This document shows positions 26,515-35,642 of a stretch of DNA of 64,000 nt, piece after piece. Source of the DNA: Clostridia bacterium (GTDB taxonomy: Bacteria; Bacillota; Clostridia; Lachnospirales; Lachnospiraceae); assembly GCA_910574255.1 (NCBI GenBank), contig CAJTAK010000001.1:395779-459778 (forward strand), given 5' to 3'. Made by a program: the position numbers and the translations under genes. A model generated the notes under the pieces. The model saw nothing but the letters and a program-made list of their open reading frames with translations, ran no database searches and had not been told where the DNA came from. Each line of letters opens with the position of its first letter. The stretch's first letter is position 1.

Positions 26515-26543
26515 TATATATCACTCCGCCGGGAAAAATGCAA
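26515..26543 (-). promoter_or_regulatory. Candidate clpB promoter
   Basis: Minus-strand TTGCAT (26538-26543) and TATATA (26515-26520) are 17 bases apart. The transcript would begin near 26508 and read first through the terminator-like hairpin and then the family 1 repeat. I saw no CtsR heptad repeat around it. Confidence 0.55.
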
Positions 26544-26615
26544 TAGTTTTTTTCTAAAAAAATTCTAAAGATCCTGGTGCAAAGGGGATTATTTCTAAAA
26601 AAATCATAAACCGAC

Positions 26616-26644
26616 TTGACAAAAAGAAAGCATAGTGATATTTT
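26616..26644 (+). promoter_or_regulatory. Promoter of hrcA-grpE-dnaK
   Basis: TTGACA (26616-26621) and TATTTT (26639-26644) are 17 bases apart. The CIRCE begins 5 bases after the -10 box and so covers the transcription start, the classical repression layout. Confidence 0.8.
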
Positions 26645-26648
26645 TATG

Positions 26649-26675
26649 TTAGCACTCAAAAGGGCCGAGTGCTAA
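26649..26675 (+). promoter_or_regulatory. CIRCE element (HrcA operator) upstream of hrcA
   Basis: TTAGCACTC, 9 bases, GAGTGCTAA: both arms are perfect and identical to those at htpG. It allows HrcA autoregulation of the hrcA-grpE-dnaK operon. Confidence 0.96.
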
Positions 26676-26709
26676 TAGCAAGAAAAACAACCATAAAAGA
26701 GGTGAGGAA

Positions 26710-27744
26710 GTGGAACTGGATGAGAGAAAACTGAAAATCCTGCAGGCAATCATCCGCAATTATATGGAAACAGGAGAGCCCGTAGGCTCCAGAACCATTT
26801 CCAAGTATTCGGATTTGAACTTAAGCTCCGCAACCATCCGTAATGAAATGTCGGACTTAGAGGAGATGGGCTACATCCTGCAGCCTCATACTTCAGCCGG
26901 AAGGATTCCGTCGGACAAAGGCTATCGTCTCTATGTAGATCGCATGATGGAAGAAAAGGATCAGGAGGTCAATGAGCTGAAAGAGCTGATGATTGAACGG
27001 ACCGATAAGATGGAACGGGTGCTTAAGCAGGTGGTGAAAGTTCTGGCGGCCAATACTAATTATGCAACCATGGTATCGGCACCTACTTATCATCAGAAGA
27101 AGCTGAAGTTCATCCAGCTTTCCAAGGTAAGCTCCACACAGATTCTTACTGTCATTATGATGGACGGGAATCTGGTGCGGAACAAGGTGATTCCCGTAAC
27201 GGAGGAGCTTGACCAGGAGACGGTGCTCAAGCTGAATATCCTGTTAAACAGTGTTCTGAACGGGCTGGCCATTGAGGAAATTAATCTGGCCATGATTAAG
27301 AGCTTAAAGGAGCAGGCAGGAGCTCACAGTGAGCTGGTAGCTGATGTGATTGATGCGGTGGCTGAGGTGATTCATTCGGAAGAAGAGGTAGAGATTTATA
27401 CCTCCGGAACCACCAACATTTTCCGTTATCCGGAGTTGTCCGAGAATGGAAAGGCCAGTGAGATTTTAAGCACCTTTGAGGAAAAGCAGGAGCTGACCGA
27501 TCTGGTAAACCGGACCTTGGAGGGCGGTACGGGCCAGGGCATACAGGTGTATATCGGGCAGGAGCTTCCGGTGCAGGCCATGAAGGACTGCAGTGTGGTG
27601 ACAGCCACCTACGAACTGGGAGACGGACTGCGGGGCACCATTGGCATCATAGGGCCGAAGCGAATGGACTATGAAAATGTGGTGAATACCTTAAAAACCC
27701 TCACGGAACAGTTGGATGAGATATATAACAGAAAGCAGGAATAA
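26710..27744 (+). CDS. hrcA: Heat-inducible transcription repressor HrcA
   Basis: A 344-residue repressor that binds CIRCE and is kept active by GroEL in well-studied species. An N-terminal winged helix (residues about 1-75, with EPVGSRTISKYSDLNLSSAT) is followed by the HrcA GAF-like core and dimerisation region with SAGRIPSDKGYRLYVD near 63-78. The start is GTG, 5 bases after GAGGTGAGG. It heads the hrcA-grpE-dnaK operon and its own promoter carries a CIRCE, so the circuit is autoregulated. A second CIRCE at htpG suggests a regulon. Confidence 0.97.
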   Translation: MELDERKLKILQAIIRNYMETGEPVGSRTISKYSDLNLSSATIRNEMSDLEEMGYILQPHTSAGRIPSDKGYRLYVDRMMEEKDQEVNELKELMIERTDKMERVLKQVVKVLAANTNYATMVSAPTYHQKKLKFIQLSKVSSTQILTVIMMDGNLVRNKVIPVTEELDQETVLKLNILLNSVLNGLAIEEINLAMIKSLKEQAGAHSELVADVIDAVAEVIHSEEEVEIYTSGTTNIFRYPELSENGKASEILSTFEEKQELTDLVNRTLEGGTGQGIQVYIGQELPVQAMKDCSVVTATYELGDGLRGTIGIIGPKRMDYENVVNTLKTLTEQLDEIYNRKQE

Positions 27745-27768
27745 GGAAACGGAAAGGGGTAAAGACCC

Positions 27769-28422
27769 GTGGAAAAGGAAATGAATCAGGAAGAGATGAC
27801 AAAGGAGGAAGAACTCCAAAAGGAAGCTGCCGGTGCTGAACAGGAGCAGGAATTGGAACAGCAGGAAGCAGGGGAACCAGAAGAACCGGCGGAAGAAAAA
27901 GAAACAGAAGCCGGTGAGGAAGCCTCTGAGGAGCCCAAGGAGAAAAAGGAAAAATCCTTTTTAGGAAAAAAGAAAAAGAAAAAGGACCCCAGGGACGAAA
28001 AGATAGAGGAGCTAGAGGACCGGGTAAGGCGCCAGATGGCGGAGTTTGACAACTTCCGCAAGCGCACGGAGAAAGAGAAGTCTCATATGTACGAGGTTGG
28101 AGCCAGGGATGTGATTGAGAAGATTCTCCCGGTGGTCGATAACTTCGAGAGAGGCATAGCAGCCGTTCCGGAAGAAGAGCGAACCAATCCTGTGATTGAG
28201 GGAATGGATAAGATTTACAAGCAGCTTATAACAGTGCTGACAGATTTAGGTGTGGCGCCCATAGAAGCCGCCGGCCGGGAATTTGATCCCAATCTTCACA
28301 ATGCGGTGATGCACATAGAGGACGAAGAGCTGGGAGAAAATATTGTAGCGGAAGAGTTTCAGAAAGGTTATACCTACAAAGAAAGCGTTATTCGTCACAG
28401 CATGGTGAAAGTAGCGAACTGA
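27769..28422 (+). CDS. grpE: GrpE nucleotide exchange factor
   Basis: A 217-residue cochaperone that releases ADP from DnaK. The first 75 residues are an extremely acidic low-complexity tail (Glu/Lys blocks), longer than usual. The conserved coiled coil begins near EELEDRVRRQMAEFDNFRKR (about 83-102), and the beta domain contains GREFDPNLHNAVMHIED. The start is GTG, after AAAGGGGTAAAG. It is 24 bases downstream of hrcA. A shadow frame on the other strand mirrors the acidic tail and is not coding. Confidence 0.95.
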   Translation: MEKEMNQEEMTKEEELQKEAAGAEQEQELEQQEAGEPEEPAEEKETEAGEEASEEPKEKKEKSFLGKKKKKKDPRDEKIEELEDRVRRQMAEFDNFRKRTEKEKSHMYEVGARDVIEKILPVVDNFERGIAAVPEEERTNPVIEGMDKIYKQLITVLTDLGVAPIEAAGREFDPNLHNAVMHIEDEELGENIVAEEFQKGYTYKESVIRHSMVKVAN

Positions 28423-28537
28423 TGCGCAAGGTGAATTGACCGTAGGTCAAGAGAAGGTCCCTTGGGGGAAAGCTCGCACATGAAGGAAAGCAAGGCTTTC
28501 CTAAGTTTCACTGCGAAATAAATATATTAACAACTAA

Positions 28538-30424
<1,887 letters not shown>

Positions 30425-30804
30425 AGTAAGAAAGCCGGACCGGTTTGGACTGGTAAAGCTAAATCGCTGCAGAAGGCTGTAAAACAGATTCCAAGGAAAG
30501 TGAACAAACGATCTGTCCGCTTTCCTTGGAATTTGGCTGTATTTATCTGATTGAACTATAATTGTCTTACAATGAAAGATTCTTTTCTGCGTAGCAGAAA
30601 GCTAAGTTCAGGGATGCACCATGCACCACTGCCGACTTTCATTTATGGTGGTGCGCCAATGGGATGCATGTGGGTTTATTATAATGGCTGACAGTTTAAT
30701 GGCAGGAGAAATGAAGAAGTATTCAAAAAGGGGAAATAAAGATTTGGAAATAATTTTCCGAATCAACCTGGATGACGCAGCAGGTGCGTCAGATGGAGGA
30801 AAGA
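30425..30804 (+). other. Long dnaK-dnaJ intergenic region
   Basis: A 380-base gap, longer than usual between dnaK and dnaJ. It holds a perfect-arm hairpin at 30488-30532, a small TTTCTGC/GCAGAAA hairpin near 30575-30600, and a looser pair TGCACCAC/GTGGTGC near 30620-30660. No promoter with good spacing and no reading frame with a ribosome binding site was found. Confidence 0.4.
30488..30532 (+). terminator. Hairpin after dnaK, probable partial terminator
   Basis: ATTCCAAGGAAAG and CTTTCCTTGGAAT are perfect 13-base arms around a 19-base loop. Only a weak T-rich stretch (TTGGCTGTATTTAT) follows, so it may reduce rather than end transcription into dnaJ or protect the upstream mRNA. Confidence 0.55.
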
Positions 30805-31968
30805 ATGGCAGAACAGAAAAGAGACTATTATGAGGTCCTGGGCATAGACAAGAATGCGGATGATGCCGCAATTAAGAAAGCGTACCGCCAGCTGGCAAAA
30901 AAATATCATCCGGATATGAATCCCGGAGATCAGGAAGCGGAGAAAAAGTTCAAGGAGGCATCCGAGGCTTACGCAGTATTGAGCGATCCGGACAAACGCC
31001 GTCAGTACGATCAGTTTGGCCATGCGGCCTTTGAGGGCGGCGCCGGCGGAGGCGGCTTTGGCGGTTTTGATTTTACCGGCGCAGATATGGGAGATATCTT
31101 TGGGGATATTTTCGGCGATCTGTTTGGCGGCGGCCGCAGCCGGAGGGCTAACAATGGACCTATGCAGGGAGCGAACATAAGGGCACAGATTCGCGTCACC
31201 TTTGAGGAGGCCGTATTTGGCTGTGACAAGGAGATTGAACTTACGCTGAAAGACGAGTGCGATAAGTGTCATGGTACGGGAGCAAAGCCGGGCACCTCTC
31301 CCATTACCTGTTCCAAGTGCGGAGGAAAGGGCCAGGTAGTTTATACCCAGCAGTCTCTCTTTGGCATGGTACAGAATGTGCGCACTTGTCCCGATTGTAA
31401 CGGAACGGGTAAGGTAATTAAGGAAAAATGTCCGGACTGCTATGGAACCGGCTATATCTCAAATAAGAAGAAGATTGCCGTGACCGTACCGGCAGGAATT
31501 GACAACGGACAGAGCATTCGTATCCGGGGCAAGGGAGAACCGGGCGTGAACGGCGGTCCCAGAGGAGATCTTCTGGTGGAGGTACTGGTAAGCAGACATC
31601 CCATTTTCCAGAGGCAGGATACAAATATCTATTCTACAGCGCCTATCAGCTTTGTAACGGCTGCTTTGGGAGGCACTGTGCGGATTAAGACTGTGGACGG
31701 CGAGGTAGAGTATGATGTAAAGGCCGGAACACAGACGGATACCCGTGTGCGCTTAAAGGGCAAGGGAGTGCCGTCCCTGCGGAATAAGAATGTGCGTGGG
31801 GATCATTATGTAACCTTGGTAGTTCAGGTTCCCACGGATTTAAGCAAGGATGCCAAGGAAGCTCTGCGTGCTTATGATGATGCCGTAAATGGCGTGTCCA
31901 ATTCCGGAAAAAGCGGAAAAGGAAAGAAACGGTTTATGGACAAGGTGAAGGAAGCCTTGGATGAATGA
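30805..31968 (+). CDS. dnaJ: DnaJ (Hsp40 cochaperone)
   Basis: A 387-residue type I J protein. The J domain has the HPD motif in [11 protein letters not shown] near residue 35, a Gly/Phe-rich linker follows, and four zinc-finger CxxCxGxG repeats are seen ([36 protein letters not shown]), then the C-terminal substrate domains. The ATG at 30805 is favoured over the in-frame ATG at 30772, because GGAGG lies 6 bases upstream and [13 protein letters not shown] is the family's usual beginning. It is separated from dnaK by 380 bases. Confidence 0.97.
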   Translation: MAEQKRDYYEVLGIDKNADDAAIKKAYRQLAKKYHPDMNPGDQEAEKKFKEASEAYAVLSDPDKRRQYDQFGHAAFEGGAGGGGFGGFDFTGADMGDIFGDIFGDLFGGGRSRRANNGPMQGANIRAQIRVTFEEAVFGCDKEIELTLKDECDKCHGTGAKPGTSPITCSKCGGKGQVVYTQQSLFGMVQNVRTCPDCNGTGKVIKEKCPDCYGTGYISNKKKIAVTVPAGIDNGQSIRIRGKGEPGVNGGPRGDLLVEVLVSRHPIFQRQDTNIYSTAPISFVTAALGGTVRIKTVDGEVEYDVKAGTQTDTRVRLKGKGVPSLRNKNVRGDHYVTLVVQVPTDLSKDAKEALRAYDDAVNGVSNSGKSGKGKKRFMDKVKEALDE

Positions 31969-31994
31969 AGTGTGATAAAGATTTCAAAGATAAA

Positions 31995-32038
31995 TTTGGC
32001 GCTGCGGAAGTAAGAAATACATTATCCGCAGCGCCAAA
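31995..32038. terminator. Hairpin between dnaJ and the coiled-coil gene
   Basis: TTTGGCGCTGCGGA (31995-32008) and TCCGCAGCGCCAAA (32025-32038) are perfect 14-base arms. On the minus strand a T-rich run follows, so it may serve mainly the convergent gene at 32188; on the plus strand no T-run follows. Confidence 0.65.
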
Positions 32039-32187
32039 CTGTATCATGAAACTGTAATTCATGAACACCATTATATCCTATCAAATATGTAGCAGATTTT
32101 TTTACTAATATTATACATAAACAAGTAAAGTCTGCCCTTCCAAGTGACAGGTGTTAGGGTGTACCCGCAGGGTATGAAATGCCAGAC

Positions 32188-32988
32188 TTAAGCGGTTGCA
32201 GTTCTTACCTCCAAAGCGGTAAGGCGTTTTTCAAAGTTATCCATAGCACGGAGCAGGATATTAATGGTTTCTGCTTCATTTTTTGTGATTCGATAGATAT
32301 CTTTTAGCCCCTCGAGCTGATGCTCAATTTTGTCAAAACGTTTTTCATTCTTTTTATCGTAACGATCCATTTCATCAAATAGCATGGATTCTGATTTGTA
32401 AATCATTTTTTTCATTTGTTTAGTCATGCGGGTCTCAGACTCCTGAATAGACTTTTGAATCAGTCCGGTCGTGCGGGTCTCAGACTCCTGAACAGATTTT
32501 TGAATCAGTCCGGTCATGCGGGCCTCAGACTCCTGAATAGATTTTTGAATCAGTCCGGTCGTGCGGGTCTCAGACTCCTGAATAGATTTTTGAATCAGTC
32601 CGGTCGTGCGGGTCTCAGACTCCTGAACAGATTTTTGAATCAGCCCGGTCATACGGGTCTCAGACTCCTGGATCAGCCCGGTCATACGGGTCTCAGACTC
32701 CTGGATCAGTCCGGTCATGCGGGTTTCAGACTCCTGGATCAGCCCGGTCACGCAGGTTTCAGACTCCTGGATCAGCCCGGTCACGCAGGTTTCAGACTCC
32801 TGAATCAGCCCGGTCATGCGGGTTTCAGACTCCTGAATCAGCCCGGTCATGCGGGTTTCAGACTCCTGAATCAGCCCAGTCATGTGGGTCTCGGAACCCT
32901 GAATCAGCCCGGCCATACGGACCTCGGATTCCCGAATAGCATGTTCCACTATTTCGGCAATAGCCGAAAGATCATTTGAATCTAACAA
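32188..32988 (-). CDS. Coiled-coil protein built of 11- and 15-residue tandem repeats
   Basis: A 266-residue protein on the minus strand, read from TTG (MLDSNDLSAIAEIVEH) because AGGAGG lies 6 bases before it; the longer frame upstream lacks a site. After a short N-terminal segment, residues 20-107 are eight 11-residue units of type ESETRMTGLIQ. Residues 108-182 are five 15-residue units of type ESETRTTGLIQKSIQ. A divergent unit and a heptad-like coiled coil (DRYDKKNEKRFDKIEHQLEG) follow. Such 11- and 15-residue periods form right-handed helical bundles. No signal peptide. I recall similar SNDLxAIA-starting proteins near mobile elements, but know of no function. Confidence 0.75.
   Translation of the reverse strand: MLDSNDLSAIAEIVEHAIRESEVRMAGLIQGSETHMTGLIQESETRMTGLIQESETRMTGLIQESETCVTGLIQESETCVTGLIQESETRMTGLIQESETRMTGLIQESETRMTGLIQKSVQESETRTTGLIQKSIQESETRTTGLIQKSIQESEARMTGLIQKSVQESETRTTGLIQKSIQESETRMTKQMKKMIYKSESMLFDEMDRYDKKNEKRFDKIEHQLEGLKDIYRITKNEAETINILLRAMDNFEKRLTALEVRTATA
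32443..32931 (-). repeat. Coding tandem repeat array (33-bp units then 45-bp units)
   Basis: Thirteen in-frame units inside the coiled-coil gene: eight of 33 bases followed by five of 45 bases. The longer unit is the shorter one with a 4-codon KS(V/I)Q insertion. Neighbouring units are nearly identical in DNA, so recent slippage or unequal recombination is likely and length may vary among strains. Confidence 0.9.
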
Positions 32989-33252
32989 GATTATCCTCCT
33001 TTCACTTCCAAAATGGAAAAGTATAATCGAAACAGCATCTTTTGAAAAGGTATTTTTAAGTATAATAGATCCCGCTTTAAAATACCAGTCCATTAAAAAA
33101 AACCTTTTACAATTGTCAAATTAATTTTACCAGTACCTTTTCCAAAAGAATGGTTTAGAAGAAAGATATCCCGCTACATGAAATAAACAGGAATGAATCG
33201 GTTGCGTTAAAGAAAATAGCAGAAGGAAAAGATATAAAAGGTATGTGATTTC

Positions 33253-33576
33253 TTACATACGGTTGATAAATTCTTCTACGGACCGCACTTGTCGGGCCAA
33301 AAGGAACCAGCGATCCAGCTGAAAAAAGCTTGTTTGGTGCAGAATCTGTTCCTGGATTCCGAGAGGAACCTTTCCATGATCGGACAATGTTTCCAGAATG
33401 CAGCCTGCTTTGCCCTTTGCCATACCCTGTTCCCAGAAAAAAATAGATTTTGGAGAAAAGGAAGGCTGTTTGTATAAATCGTGATTTGTTTCCAAAAAAA
33501 TCTCCTTTCTGTCTGTAAAAGGGATATGCGGCGAATTGCCAGATAATAAGAAGCTGTTACAAAAGCAGTATAACAA
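33253..33576 (-). pseudogene. Probable C-terminal remnant of an Rpn-type nuclease/transposase-like protein
   Basis: A minus-strand frame of up to 107 codons. Its C-terminal half, EQGMAKGKAGCILETLSDHG followed by a DRWFLLARQVRSVEEFINRM end, resembles the tail of Rpn/PD-(D/E)XK 'putative transposase' proteins, which normally run to about 250-320 residues with the nuclease core upstream. The core is absent and no ribosome binding site precedes a Met here. It lies in an AT-rich accessory patch between the coiled-coil gene and an insertion sequence. I take it as a decayed fragment; a short functional gene cannot be excluded. Confidence 0.45.
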
Positions 33577-33734
33577 ATGAAAATTGTAAAATCAAGGATA
33601 ATTAAGGAAATGTATTACTTTGTATAAAAATGTCGGCATAAAAGTATTGGCTTGTATAAGAATCAAATATTTTTCAAATGATATTAAAAGATTTAAACAG
33701 AGGAATGATAACTTCAAAATGAAAAAAATTGCGT

Positions 33735-33742
33735 AAACCAGG
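33735..33742. repeat. 8-bp target site duplication, left copy
   Basis: AAACCAGG directly before the left inverted repeat, repeated exactly after the right inverted repeat at 35484-35491. This marks the insertion borders. Confidence 0.85.
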
Positions 33743-35483
33743 GTTACTGTTCAGACCCAATGTCATTAAGTTAAACAAGGCTTGTCAGAGGAACCCTGCC
33801 ATAAATCAGCCATATATTGTGATGATATGAGGATTCTGTTAGCTGTCAGAAGTTCTATAAGCTGATCTGCAGTATAATGGGAAGTTTTTTGGTATAGCAA
33901 ACAGACAGATTGCATATCTGCCTCAAATAATGGTATACTGTTAGCGGCAGTTGCGCTTTATATGAAACGATAAGCGAAACTGGCTGGTGCTTGGAACCTT
34001 AGCTGGCGGGCATAGGTTCTCTCTGGCCTGATCGGCAGTATATAACGGCTGATCAGGTCATTTACGCTTCCGGGACCCACATGGTCTGAAAGGAATGCAA
34101 AGCATATTTTTATTGCCATAGACAAATTGACTTGATATTCCCATTTCTCCGTTCTCTTTTCTATGGGAACCTCCATGGTTATAATCGTGCAAAAATTATA
34201 CAGGGTCATCCGGCTAAGAATCTCGAACTCGATGTATTCCGGAGACTTGGAATGAAAGTTTGCGGTTCCGATTGTATGCTTCAAATCACGGAAAGAAGTT
34301 TCCTGGCCCCACCGGAGATAGTAAAGTCGCTTTATCTCTTCCAATGAAAATTCATCCGAGGGGAGATTGGTAAGGATATTCTCAAAAACCCCTTCCGCTA
34401 TCTGAAAACGAACCACACGCAGCCGCATGTGGTATTCCGGAGAGTTGTCCGAGATAAAGTCAAAGGGGACAGTTTTGCATATATAGCGGTACAGGGGGGC
34501 TGATTCCGGGTGCTGCATTTTCTTTCTGGCCCTGGACCGGGAAAGGATAACTTCTGTCCAGCCATCCATCCGGTCCGTCAGGCTGTCGGCTGCAAGGAGA
34601 CGTTTTATGTTGATGTCTTTGGTGCGGATGGCAAAGAAACAGCCTTTTTCAATGGCATGTGCAAAGACGTTATAGCTGGACCCCCCCTGTCAGCCACGAA
34701 GATTGGGAAACCGCCATAAATATAGCGGTCAATGAGCTGGCAGATAGCGTGAAATTCATTTTTGAGTTTTCCCGGCTGGAGAACCACATCCAAAAACCTC
34801 TTGGAAAGCAGGTCATACAGAGAAATGGTATGGAGAGAGTTGAAGCCTCTTTTAGACCTTCCGCTTGTAGGATGGAAGGTGGAAGGGTCCCCAGGGTTCC
34901 GGGCAATGTTAAATTCACAGCCGTCTACGGCAATGAGGGAATACTTGCCCCAAAGCCCTTTTGCCGGGAAACGAAGGTTAAACTGCGTGAGGACATGTCG
35001 GAAAGCTTCGGGAAGGAGCTTGGCCCGCTGTTGGATGAAGGAGGAAGCAGAGGGGATTTCATCGGGAAGGAAATAAAAATATTTCAATAGTTCGTGGTTG
35101 ATGCAGCCGCTTTCCATAGAGAGAAAGAAACGGATGAGTTGAGCAAAGCCCAGCTTACGGTTACGGGTAAAGTCCTTTTTTGGTTTTTTAACGAAGCAGG
35201 CAGTGTTGCAGGCCATGTTGTCCACGATCGCCCAAAGAGTGGACTTGACCTTTTGAGGAAATGACATATAAGTACCTCCTTGAAATTGAAATAATAGTTT
35301 TGTCTTCAATTTCAAGGGCCGCTCTCGCCGCCTCTTAAAATATAATCAGCAGCGAGAGCGGCCGCACATTTTAGGCTCTGTGTCAACCACTTTTTGAGAA
35401 ATTTATTGATAAATTTGAGTTAGACCATAGGATAAGATTTTTTCAATCAGCTTAACTTAATGACATTGGGTGTGAATTGTAAC
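33743..35483 (-). mobile_element. Insertion sequence, IS4-like, 1741 bp
   Basis: Terminal inverted repeats at 33743-33773 and 35453-35483 begin GTTAC and share CCCAATGTCATTAAGTTAA; 28 of 31 positions match. An 8-bp direct repeat AAACCAGG flanks it. The only gene is a minus-strand transposase broken by one base. Two perfect hairpins (TTGAAATTGAA/TTCAATTTCAA and GGCCGCTCTCGC/GCGAGAGCGGCC) lie between the transposase start and the right end, probably limiting read-through into the transposase gene. The nearly intact ends and duplication imply a fairly recent insertion. Confidence 0.88.
33958..35267 (-). pseudogene. IS4-type DDE transposase interrupted by a frameshift
   Basis: The first frame starts MSFPQKVKSTLWAIVDN at 35267 after GGAGG and carries the first catalytic Asp (IAVDGCEF) and second Asp (FVADRGG). 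At the run of seven C (plus strand 34681-34687, G7 in the mRNA) the frame changes; the second frame continues with SSYNVFAHAIEKGC and ends at 33958. It holds the Y-(2)-R-(3)-E-(6)-K signature, YYLRWGQETSFRDLK, with the catalytic Glu. One extra G, or a -1 slip, would join them. Either a one-base deletion killed it or programmed slippage makes the full protein. Confidence 0.85.
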
Positions 35484-35491
35484 AAACCAGG
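35484..35491. repeat. 8-bp target site duplication, right copy
   Basis: AAACCAGG directly after the right inverted repeat, identical to 33735-33742. Confidence 0.85.
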
Positions 35492-35523
35492 AGTTTTGTA
35501 CAGCAAAAAATACAACATTGAAA

Positions 35524-35552
35524 TGGACAATTTAAGGGGGATATGTTAGAAT
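35524..35552 (+). promoter_or_regulatory. Candidate nifJ promoter
   Basis: TGGACA (35524-35529) and TAGAAT (35547-35552) are 17 bases apart, about 90 bases before the start codon. The insertion sequence ends 40 bases upstream, so it did not separate this promoter from the gene. Confidence 0.55.
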
Positions 35553-35642
35553 AATTTACATATGGAATGCTTTGGAAGTATCCCTAGCGCCCGCTTGGGA
35601 AAGTCTTACCAGGGCATAACAATTTAAGGAGGAAAAGACAAA

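Noticed and set aside
26436-26650. CtsR operator for clpB
   Set aside because: No tandem GGTCAAA-type heptads were found around the promoter on either strand.
32416-32979. A 187-codon plus-strand frame of AGLRLLNRFLNQSG repeats
   Set aside because: It is the complement of the tandem-repeat coiled-coil gene, which has a proper AGGAGG site and helical coding sense on the minus strand.
32989-33093. Longer N-terminal extension of the coiled-coil protein (MDWYFKAGS start)
   Set aside because: AGGAGG is itself translated in this extension, 6 bases before the TTG at 32988, so the shorter form is more likely.
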